Below the pieces are notes generated by a model. It had not been told where the DNA came from, searched no databases, and saw only the letters and a program-made list of their open reading frames with translations. From JAEHDI01 sp035455185 (GTDB lineage: Bacteria; Acidobacteriota; Terriglobia; Bryobacterales; Bryobacteraceae), in the NCBI GenBank assembly GCA_035455185.1, contig DATIFQ010000541.1:1-30383 (forward strand): a stretch of 30,383 nt of DNA, given 5' to 3'. A program made the position numbers and the translations under genes. Below, in pieces: positions 14,778 to 22,900 of this stretch (positions within the stretch are counted from its first letter, which is position 1; every line of letters starts with the position of its first letter).

Positions 14778-16337
14778 CTAGACTCCTTTCCGCCAGCGGG
14801 GATCCGTGGCGGACATCAACTGCACGGTGAGAGATCCGTCGGGGTTGAGCGGCTGGGCGCACGCCCAACGGACCGGGCGGCGCACTCCGCCCTTGGTTTC
14901 GAGTTCCGCCTTCAGGACGACCCGGGTTCCCTCGAGGCCTTTCGGTAGAACGAATGAGGCCTGCCGGAGCCGGCCGCCGTGCGGGTGGCCGGCATCGAGA
15001 CCGCCGCCGACTTTGACTTTGCCATCGGGCGTTTCGACCGAGACGCACAGCACGCCAGGGACGCCGGCAACGCCGTCGTTGGCGAAGGCAACGACGAGCT
15101 CAGTCGTGCCGTATCGTTTCCGCTGCCACACCCAAGACGGACGCACGCGGTATCCGATGCGGCGCTGCATCGTTTCGAGAGCTTTCGGGTAGCGCTCATA
15201 GAAACGGCGGATGTTGTCCGCCTCAGTCCAGAGCGACCAATAATTGCCGCCGAGGTCGAGGACGTGGAGCATCGTGTTTTCGAGGCGGCTGATGCCGGCG
15301 GCGTCGGAATCGAGCGCTTTTGGATCGAGACTGTACTGGCGTTTGCCGCCGTCCTCCATGATGACGGCGAGCCACGGCGGGCGGTTGGAGAGCGCTTCGA
15401 TCTGTTCCGGCTCGTCGACGATGACGCTGTCGGAACGCAGCCAGCAGCCGGCGCGCACGGCCATGTCGATCACTTCGCGGTTCCCGGTCTTGCTGATGTC
15501 GGGCTGTGTGTTGACCGCGAGCGTGGTGCGCTTCCATGCGTCGAGCTGAAGGCGCGTCATGCCGGTGAAGACTTTCTCGGCGGTGAGGTAATCGGGGAAC
15601 GGGCTCGGGAGGTCGGACGTGTGACCCTCGCCCCAGAAGCCGTACTGCATGAGGTCGACGAACTCTACGAGCGGGTTATTGTCGAACTCCGCGGCGAGCA
15701 ATTCATTCAACTCGCGGAAGGCTTTCCGGAACTCAGGGTGATCGTAGCGGGGCTCTAAGAGATCGTGTTCGTAGCGCCGCGCAACGCGGCCGATGTTGGC
15801 GAGCGGGATCTTCTCGCGGAGGAAGTCCGGCATGGAGATCTGTTTGGGCTGGATGCCAGGGCTCGAAAGCTGGACGCGGAACGCGACGCGGAGGCCGCGG
15901 CGTTTGGCGGCGTCGAGGGTGAGCGGCCAGATGGGGGCGAGGTCGAGGCGCCCGGGGCGGGACTGGACGTGCCGCCAGTCGCAGCGGATGTAGAGGACGT
16001 CGACGAAGGGGAGGCTCGCGAGCTTCTCGACGTGCCGCTCAAGAGCTTCCTCGCCGCGACGGGCGGCGAGGGAGGGGCCGCCCTCCTCCCATGTGTAACC
16101 GACGAGGCCGAGCCCGAAGTTCTTCACCGGCCGGTCGGAGGCGGTGGTGGCGAGGACGGTGTACCAACCTTCGTCCTGTTCGATCCCGAAGGGCCCTTGA
16201 TTGAGGCGGTCGTGGACTTTCGGTCCGGGGCCGAAGTCGTAGCCGTCCCAACGGTGCGTGGGGATATCAGCGGAGGCGCGTCGAGCGAAGAGGGTCGCCA
16301 CCGCGCCAGCGGTCTTGAAGAGGTCGCGTCTGCGCAT
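14778..16337 (-). CDS. Tat-exported DUF4832-like TIM-barrel protein, putative glycoside hydrolase
   Basis: A 519-residue protein. I chose the ATG at 16337 because it starts MRRRDLFKTAGAVATLFA, a twin-arginine signal of the RRDLFK type, whereas the frame extension upstream begins with a TTG and adds nine unlikely residues. The centre aligns with the downstream gene product: VDVLYIRCDWRHVQSRPGRL, RGLRVAFRVQLSSPG, YDHPEFRKAFRELNELLAAE, and FVDLMQYGFWGEGHTSDLPS near residue 234. The C-terminal part (RIGYRVRPSWVWQRKRYGTT onward) looks like a beta-sandwich. Tat export suggests folding in the cytoplasm before export. The enzyme reaction and substrate are not known to me; a glycosidase role is inferred from the barrel and the WGEG glutamate. 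Confidence 0.78.
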   Translation of the reverse strand: MRRRDLFKTAGAVATLFARRASADIPTHRWDGYDFGPGPKVHDRLNQGPFGIEQDEGWYTVLATTASDRPVKNFGLGLVGYTWEEGGPSLAARRGEEALERHVEKLASLPFVDVLYIRCDWRHVQSRPGRLDLAPIWPLTLDAAKRRGLRVAFRVQLSSPGIQPKQISMPDFLREKIPLANIGRVARRYEHDLLEPRYDHPEFRKAFRELNELLAAEFDNNPLVEFVDLMQYGFWGEGHTSDLPSPFPDYLTAEKVFTGMTRLQLDAWKRTTLAVNTQPDISKTGNREVIDMAVRAGCWLRSDSVIVDEPEQIEALSNRPPWLAVIMEDGGKRQYSLDPKALDSDAAGISRLENTMLHVLDLGGNYWSLWTEADNIRRFYERYPKALETMQRRIGYRVRPSWVWQRKRYGTTELVVAFANDGVAGVPGVLCVSVETPDGKVKVGGGLDAGHPHGGRLRQASFVLPKGLEGTRVVLKAELETKGGVRRPVRWACAQPLNPDGSLTVQLMSATDPRWRKGV

Positions 16338-16433
16338 GAGAGTAAGGAATGAGTATACAGGCAAAGAGGATTGCGGGAGTCAGACTAATCGGGATCGCTT
16401 TCGTGCAGAACTTACCAATGCTAGACCGGAATC

Positions 16434-16883
16434 ATGCCAGTCATGGTCGTAATGGTGTTCGCGCTTGGGCTGTCCTTGACGGGCTGCGCCCAATCTGTGA
16501 AGACTGGCGATTGCGGGTTCTCTCGGTTCAATCCCCTCGAAGTCCCACGTGAGTCAATCATGGACGAGAACACGTTCCACGACCGGCGAACGCATTGGGC
16601 TGTTACCCCGGTATGCCCTCCGGTGGCGCGTGCCAAGCGCCTAAGTGGAACAGTCCATGTCCGAGTGTTGGTCGATATGAGTGGTCGCGTCGTCAAGACA
16701 TGTCCCATCTACAAGCCGACTGAACCCAGGGCCGACGAATCCCTTGTCGATGCGGCAATTAGTTACGTCGAAAAGGGGAGATTTCGCCCGAATCTTGGCT
16801 CGCCCAAGGGATCAGAAGCCGGCTTCCGCTATGCCGCGACCACAGTCGATATTCACTTCATCTTGGCAGATCAAGAGAAGTGA
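16434..16883 (+). CDS. lipoprotein with TonB C-terminal domain
   Basis: A 149-residue protein. A hydrophobic start ends in the lipobox LTGC at residues 15-18, so it is probably lipid-anchored. Residues of about 58-125 form a TonB C-terminal-like domain (PPVARAKRLSGTVHVRVLVD, SGRVVKTCPIY, DAAISYVEKGRFRP). TonB transmits energy to outer-membrane receptors, but this protein lacks the usual uncleaved inner-membrane helix and proline-rich spacer, so energy coupling is doubtful. The region before the hydrophobic stretch has no Lys or Arg, unusual for a signal peptide; a stop a few codons upstream rules out a longer start. Three ATG codons (16434, 16443, 16452) are possible. It is divergent from the DUF4832 pair across 96 bp. 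Confidence 0.7.
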   Translation: MPVMVVMVFALGLSLTGCAQSVKTGDCGFSRFNPLEVPRESIMDENTFHDRRTHWAVTPVCPPVARAKRLSGTVHVRVLVDMSGRVVKTCPIYKPTEPRADESLVDAAISYVEKGRFRPNLGSPKGSEAGFRYAATTVDIHFILADQEK

Positions 16884-16927
16884 AACGGTTGGGTGGCGGA
16901 AGTACTGCACAGCGATGGCAGTCAAGC

Positions 16928-16957
16928 TTGACATCATGATGTCTCGATTGGGATCAT
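16928..16957 (+). promoter_or_regulatory. vapBC promoter with palindromic operator
   Basis: A perfect TTGACA -35 lies at 16928-16933, and GATCAT (4 of 6 to consensus) at 16952-16957 with an 18-bp spacer. A perfect 14-bp palindrome, GACATCATGATGTC (16930-16943), overlaps the -35. This is the expected place for autorepression by the VapB-VapC complex. Transcription would start at about 16964, on the GTG start codon of vapB. Confidence 0.6.
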
Positions 16958-16963
16958 CAAGGT

Positions 16964-17206
16964 GTGCGAACGACCTTGACCCTCGATGATGACGTGGCCA
17001 ACCTCCTCAACAAGGAGATTCAGCGTTCGGGCGCCTCATTCAAGAAAGCTGTCAATCACTTTCTTCGTCTCGGATTGATGGCACCCAAGCAGCAGAACCG
17101 GAAGCGGTTCGTTGTCACTCCCCGTTCATTGGGACTCCCACCGGGCATGAGTTACGACAACGTGGAGGAGTTGATCGAGGCGGTGGAGGGGGCCGCTCAC
17201 AAGTGA
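16964..17206 (+). CDS. vapB: VapB-type antitoxin
   Basis: An 80-residue antitoxin. The N-terminal part MRTTLTLDDDVANLLNKEIQ followed by GASFKKAVNHFLRLGL is a ribbon-helix-helix DNA-binding domain as in DUF2191/VapB antitoxins; the C-terminal part (RSLGLPPGMSYDNVEELIEA) is the usual toxin-binding tail. The start is the GTG at 16964, since the family typically begins MRTTL/MRTT directly; no good Shine-Dalgarno precedes it. It overlaps the toxin gene by 4 bp (GTGA). It should neutralise VapC and repress its own promoter at the palindrome just upstream. Confidence 0.9.
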   Translation: MRTTLTLDDDVANLLNKEIQRSGASFKKAVNHFLRLGLMAPKQQNRKRFVVTPRSLGLPPGMSYDNVEELIEAVEGAAHK

Positions 17207-17631
17207 TCGTCATTGACGCGAATATCCTCCTCTACGCATACGATTCGACCTCAACCCATCACACGAGAGCCAGGCGCTGGATCGAGCGTGTTTTGTCGGG
17301 TGGAACACCGGTAGGGGTTCCATGGCAGACTGCTACGGCTTTTCTGCGAATCGTCACGAATCCGAGGCTGCCCGGCGACCGGTTCACGCTTGACAGGGCG
17401 GCGCGGATCGTCGATCAGTGGTACGAACAGCCAAACGTGCGACTGCTGGCGCCGGGAGAGGGCCACTGGGCGATCCTCCGGCGAGTCATGATCGACGGCC
17501 AAGCGCGTGGTCCTCTGGTGACCGACGCTCAACTCGCGGCATTGACCATTGAGTACGGCGGCGTACTCCACACAACCGACCGCGACTTCGCCCGGTTTCC
17601 CGGGTTGCGGTGGACAAATCCGCTGGCGTAA
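17203..17631 (+). CDS. vapC: VapC-type PIN-domain ribonuclease toxin
   Basis: A 142-residue PIN-domain toxin. It starts MIVIDANILLYAYD with the first catalytic Asp at D5, and ends with LVTDAQLAALTIEYGGVLHT (D108) and TDRDFARFPGLRW (D126, D128), a very recognisable VapC subfamily. The segment VPWQTATAFLRIVTNPR is also conserved in the family. These enzymes cleave RNA, often tRNA, using Mg2+ held by the acidic residues; the target here is unknown. The GTG start overlaps the antitoxin stop as GTGA, so translation is coupled. All visible key residues are intact, so the toxin is probably functional. Confidence 0.93.
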   Translation: MIVIDANILLYAYDSTSTHHTRARRWIERVLSGGTPVGVPWQTATAFLRIVTNPRLPGDRFTLDRAARIVDQWYEQPNVRLLAPGEGHWAILRRVMIDGQARGPLVTDAQLAALTIEYGGVLHTTDRDFARFPGLRWTNPLA

Positions 17632-17724
17632 CGCTGAGTCCTGCATCGCGTCGTGCTTCCAGATCCGATCTCATGGCGCGTCAGACCCACGGGGTAGACT
17701 ATAACGTTCCGGAGCTATCGCGAG

Positions 17725-19944
17725 ATGACGAATCTGAATCGACGGGCATTTTTGATGACCAGCGGAGCGGCGCTGGGACGGGCTGTGTTGCCAGCCCAGC
17801 AAGCGGTTACGGCGGCTTCCTACGCTGAACAATATCCGGACATGCTGCTCCGGTATCTTTCGGCAAGGCTCAACGCGCTATCGGAGCGATGGGACCGGGA
17901 ACGGGCCGCCATCCGCACCGCGGAGGCGGTCGCGGAGCGTAACCGATTCGTCAGGGGCAAGTTCGTCGAGATGATCCACGGGTATCCCGAAAGGAACCCG
18001 CTCCGCCCGGTGGTCGTCAAGGTCCTCGAGCGCGACGGCTACCGGGTGGAAAACATCATGTTCGAGAGCCGGCCGAACTTCTTCGTGACCGGGAACCTGT
18101 ACGCCCCGACGTCGGGACCCGGCCCTTTCCCAGCCATCCTTTCGCCGTGCGGGCACTATCCGCTGGCGCGCATGCAGCCCGACTACCAGTTCGTCTACCT
18201 GAACCTGGTGAAGGCCGGCTTCGTCGTGCTGGGATATGACCCCATCGGGCAGGGTGAGCGGCGGTATTACTGGGACCCGCGAACCGATGAAACGGAGTCT
18301 GCGCTGGGTCCGGTCTACGAGCACAGCATGCCGGGCCAACTGCTGCTGCTCCTCGGCGAAAACCTCTCGGCGTATCGAATCTGGGACGGCATGCGAGGAA
18401 TCGATTACCTGCTCACGCGGCCGGAGGTCGACAAGGAGAAGATCGGCTGCGCCGGCCACTCCGGAGGTGGCACCCTCACCCTGTTCATCAGCGCGCTCGA
18501 CGAGCGCGTTCGCTGCGCCGTGGTGAACGAGGGCGGCACCGGTCACCGCTGGCCGGTGCACATCGCCCCTGGGGGGCCGTTTGGGCCGTCCGACGTGGAG
18601 CAGAACCTGTTCCCGTCCGCGCTCTACGGAGCGGACCTTTGCGATCTGCACGTTGCCATCGCTCCTCGTCCACTGCTTACGCTGACCGAAGAATACTCAC
18701 CGTGGTTCAACCTCGCGGCCGGCCACATCCGCGATCGCTACCGGCAGTTTGGTGTTGCGGAGAAGTTCGCGACAGAGGAGGCCACCGACCCTCACGCCTA
18801 CACGGTAAGGCTGCGCCAAGCCACCACCGACTGGTTCTCGCACTGGTTTTATGGCCGCAAAGGCCCTGAGGCCGAACCCGATTTCGACGCCGAACCGCGC
18901 CGCAACCTGTATTGCACGCCAAACGGATCGGTCCGTTACTCGCAGCAAGGCGACACAATCTTCTCCCTGATTCTCAAGAGGCAGGCATCGCTACCGGAGG
19001 AATCCAAGCCGCCTTCGTCGCGCCGGGAATGGGAGGAGTGGCGGGGAAGGTTCCTGCCCACACTCAAGGAACTGCTGCGCTACAAGCCAGTCACGGGACC
19101 GCTGGGCGTCCGCCCACTCGTGACAACGGCGCGCAAAGGGTACCGGGTCGAGAAACTGGAGTTCCTCTCGGAGCCTGACATCTACATCCCCACCTGGGTT
19201 TTCCTGCCGCAAACCCGAAATGCCGAGACGCGGGCGATTTTGTACCTGAACGACGCCGGCATCGCCGGAGAGGGTTTGGAAGGGATGGAATTCGGCGTAC
19301 TGGAAGAGCTGGCGAGGAAGGGCCATCTCGTCGTGGCGGTGGAGCCACGCGGAACCGGGCTGACCGCGCCAGAGCATTCCGAGGGAGTTTCGGAAGCCCC
19401 GGAATTCCGGCAGTTATTCGACACCGAAACCGCCGCGGCGTACATGGCGTGGTTCATGGATGAGTCGCTGCTTGGGATGCGTGTGTTCGACGTGATACGG
19501 AGCGTAGATTATGCGCTCACACGCAACGATGTGGACAAGCGTGGCCTGCGCGCGATCGGGACGGGAAGAGGCGCGACCTGGCTGCTATTCGCGGCGGCGC
19601 TGGACCCGCGCATCCAGGCTACCGTTTGCGACCGCGGCCTGCTGTCGTATAAGTCCCTTGCCCAGAGCGACCGGTATCTCTATGGCGCGGATGTCTTCAT
19701 TCCGGGGGTTCTGAAGCGGCTTGACCTTCCACAGGTAGCGGCAGCCGTTGCGGACCGATCACTGACACTGCTCTCTCCGCTCGATCCGATGAAGAAGTTA
19801 GTGGACGTTTCTGAAGCTACCGTCGCCTATGACAGGACCCGCCGAACTTACACGGGCGCTCAAGTCGGCGGCCAATTCCGCATTCTGCGGCGCGAGCCGG
19901 AACTGTCTTTATCCGACCAATATCTACACGCGTTCGAAACCTGA
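17725..19944 (+). CDS. Tat-exported duplicated alpha/beta-hydrolase (acetyl-xylan-esterase-like)
   Basis: A 739-residue protein with an N-terminal NRRAFLMTSGAALG twin-arginine signal. Two alpha/beta-hydrolase modules follow. In the first, VLGYDPIGQGERR leads to the nucleophile elbow GHSGGGT (S246), and a His in DPHAY is a likely catalytic base; the usual acid position reads TEEYSPW, so the Asp is not obvious. In the second, VEPRGTGLTAPEH leads to IGTGRGATW, where the nucleophile Ser is Arg (near residue 615). The elbow regions align (DYLLTRPEVDKEKIGCAGH with DYALTRNDVDKRGLRAIGT), showing duplication. The first module probably removes ester groups from sugars or polymers; the second may be structural. 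The ATG has GGAG 10 bases upstream, and TATAAC at 17700-17705 may be a -10. It converges with the glucan synthase gene, 27 bp away. Confidence 0.85.
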   Translation: MTNLNRRAFLMTSGAALGRAVLPAQQAVTAASYAEQYPDMLLRYLSARLNALSERWDRERAAIRTAEAVAERNRFVRGKFVEMIHGYPERNPLRPVVVKVLERDGYRVENIMFESRPNFFVTGNLYAPTSGPGPFPAILSPCGHYPLARMQPDYQFVYLNLVKAGFVVLGYDPIGQGERRYYWDPRTDETESALGPVYEHSMPGQLLLLLGENLSAYRIWDGMRGIDYLLTRPEVDKEKIGCAGHSGGGTLTLFISALDERVRCAVVNEGGTGHRWPVHIAPGGPFGPSDVEQNLFPSALYGADLCDLHVAIAPRPLLTLTEEYSPWFNLAAGHIRDRYRQFGVAEKFATEEATDPHAYTVRLRQATTDWFSHWFYGRKGPEAEPDFDAEPRRNLYCTPNGSVRYSQQGDTIFSLILKRQASLPEESKPPSSRREWEEWRGRFLPTLKELLRYKPVTGPLGVRPLVTTARKGYRVEKLEFLSEPDIYIPTWVFLPQTRNAETRAILYLNDAGIAGEGLEGMEFGVLEELARKGHLVVAVEPRGTGLTAPEHSEGVSEAPEFRQLFDTETAAAYMAWFMDESLLGMRVFDVIRSVDYALTRNDVDKRGLRAIGTGRGATWLLFAAALDPRIQATVCDRGLLSYKSLAQSDRYLYGADVFIPGVLKRLDLPQVAAAVADRSLTLLSPLDPMKKLVDVSEATVAYDRTRRTYTGAQVGGQFRILRREPELSLSDQYLHAFET

Positions 19945-19971
19945 ACGGAGGTCTTTTGTAATGTGGGCCGA

Positions 19972-22900
19972 TTACGCCGTTGGCGGGTCGGCGGCCTCCA
20001 CCAGAGTCCGCGAAACAGGCGCGCCCACGCAAATATGAATCGCATGGCTCTCACCGTCGTCGACCAACTGGATCTCCTGTTCAGACCGTTCACCGCCGTT
20101 TTCCACCTCGATCCGATACTCAGTTCGTCCGTAGCGGAAGGTCAGGACGTAACCTGGCCAGTCCTCAGGAATCACGGGATCGATTGACAGACGTCCGGCT
20201 CGCAGCTTGAACCCGAGGACTTCCTCCAGCCACACCCGATACATCCAGCCCGCCGAGCCCGTGTACCACGTCCAACCTCCACGCCCAGTCTGACTCTGCA
20301 AGGAGTAAACATCCGCGGCCACGACGTAAGGCTCCGTTCGATAGGCCGCATAATCCTCCGGTGTGCGTGAATGCTCGATGGGATTCAGCATCTGCAGAAC
20401 TTTGACGGCACGATCGCCGTCTCTCATGCGCGCAAACGCCATTGCAACCCATAAAGCGGCATGTGTGTATTGGCCGCCATTCTCGCGCACACCCGGCGGA
20501 TACCCCATGATGTAGCCGGGGTGGGGGCTGGATTTGTCGAAGGGCGGCGTGCAAAGCAGCACGAGTTTCTCTTTCTCACGGATGAGATGTTCTTCGACCG
20601 AGCGCATCGCCTCCGCCGCCCGATCCGGCCTGCCGGCGCCACTGATCACGGACCACGACTGCGATAGCGAATCGATGCGGGCTTCCTCATTCCGCCGCGA
20701 GCCCAGCGGCGTCCCGTCGTCGAAGAAGGCTCGCAGATACCATTCACCATCCCAACTTGTGCGTTCCACCGTCGCACTCAAGCGGTCCGCGCGGCCGCGG
20801 TAACGGGAGGCCAACTCCTGTTCGCCGCGGCCTGCGCATACCTCGGCGAACTTCTTCAAGACGTCCACGAGGAACCACGCCAGCCAGACGCTCTCGCCTT
20901 TCCCCTCATCGCCGACGCTGCTCAGGCCATCATTCCAGTCGCACATGCCTATCAGGGGCAACCCATGCGGCCCGGAGGTGACGCCCTTCTCAATAGCCCG
21001 GCGGCAGTGCTCGAATATGGTCACCTGATCGATCGAGACCGACGGCTGAAAATAGACCTCGCGCTCCTCCTCTTTTAGCAGCGGTCCCTCGAGAAACGTT
21101 GTAGCGGCATTGAGAATGCCAGCGTCGCCGGTGACATCCATGTATTGACACACTGCGAACGGGAGCCACAAAAGATCGTCCGAACACCGGGTGCGAACGC
21201 CCGCTCCCGACGGGAGATGCCACCAATGCTGCACGTCTCCTTCGGTGAACTGCCGCGAAGCGGCGCGCAAGATCAGCTCGCGCGCAATCGGCGCCGCGGA
21301 GTAAACAAGAGCCAGCGCATCCTGCAACTGGTCTCGAAAGCCATACGCGCCGCTCGATTGATACAGAGCGGAACGTCCCCAAATGCGGCAACTCAGCGAC
21401 TGATAGAGCAGCCAGCGATTCAACATGAAATCAACCGATAGAATCGGCGTTTTGACCTGAATCGTGGTCAGGAGATCATCCCACCACTCCCGCGTCTCGT
21501 TGAGCGACCGTTCAACGTTTTCCGCGTCACGGTACCGCGCAATCAAACGCCCGGCGTGTTCGGCATCATCCGCCTGCCCAAGTACATAAGTCACTGTCTT
21601 TTCTTCCCCGGGACCGAGGTCGAATTTCGTTTGCAGTGCCCCGCACGGATCGAGCCCGGGACCCGTGCGCTTGGAAAGCGACTCCAGCCGCAAAGCCGCT
21701 GGGGCTTCCACCGAGCCGTTGCGCCCAAGGAATGCAGTGCGATCACCGGTGTATGAAGAGGCCTCCGGTGTCATGGCCGCGAATGCGACCCGCCCTCCAT
21801 AATCCAAATGATAGGGATTGCGCGAAAACAACGCTTTCGCACTCTCATCCCAGGAGGACGCCACATGCATCTGCGTAGCCTCACGATCCGTGCCGAGCAC
21901 GAGCTCCGAATATGAGGTCACGGACAGACGGCGCCTCTGCGAAGAATTGTTCCTGACCCGCAGACGCTGTATGCGAACCGGATCGGCTCTCTCGGCGTGT
22001 ACCGGCACAAAAGTCACCAGCGTTTGTTCCAACGCATGACTGGTGTGTTCGTGTTCTGTGTATCCCTGCCCGTGCCGGGCACGATACGCATCGAGTTCGC
22101 GGACCGGCAGCGGTGTAGGTGTCCAAAACACTCCGCTGTCTTCATCGCGGATATAGATGGCCTCGGCAGAAGGGTCTGAAACCGGATCGTTGCTCCAAGG
22201 CGTCAAACGGTTCGACTGGCTGTTGCCGTACCAGCAGCACCCTGAACCGGCTTCGCTCACGAGGGCTCCGAACACCGAATTCGCCATCACATTGATCCAG
22301 GGCAGCGGCGTGAACGCATTTGGCCCGAGGTAGATCGCATATTCGCGCCCATCCGCGGTAAATCCGCCAAGACCGTTGAAATAGGCAAGCTCCAGGAAGG
22401 GCAAAGGCGCAGAGGGTTGTTCCTCACGTCGCCTGATCCGCAACGGCGGCGGCAGAGAAATTCCCTCCGGAGGACTGCTAAGCTGCTTGGACAGCGTTCC
22501 GCGCACCGTGCCCACTGTCGCCTGCGCCACGGTGAGGATCAAATTGAGATCCTCCTCGGATATCTGATCCGCCTTACGAAGGAACACGCCGCCTGGCTGC
22601 TGCACCCCGGTGTGCAATGAGTGCGCTTCCACCAGGCGGAGCAACTGCTGATGGAGAGGCTGCTCATAGCTAGCCGGCTCGCGGTTGAGAACTAAGAGAT
22701 CGGCTTTCAAGCCGCGCAGCCGCCAGTACGTATGTGCAACCAGCAGCTCGCGCACCAGAGTAAGGCCTTGCGAATCGCCGACCCAAACCGCCGCAAGCGG
22801 CAAGTCGCCGGAGATACCGTGAGACCAGAGCTTCGACTGAGTTTGCACATTCCGGCGCAGGCGTTCGGCCGGCGCTCGCAACCGGACGTTCGGATACAGG

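Noticed and set aside
14773..15048. Upstream extension of the first DUF4832 gene.
   Set aside because: It overlaps the end of the second DUF4832 gene; the ATG at 14772 has an AAAGGAG and a signal peptide directly after it.
16338..16364. TTG start at 16364 for the Tat-exported DUF4832-like gene.
   Set aside because: The ATG at 16337 begins exactly at a canonical twin-arginine signal; the extra nine residues would precede it without purpose.
17677..17705. Promoter for the duplicated hydrolase gene based on TATAAC at 17700-17705.
   Set aside because: No acceptable -35 is found at the right distance, so it is mentioned only in the gene entry.
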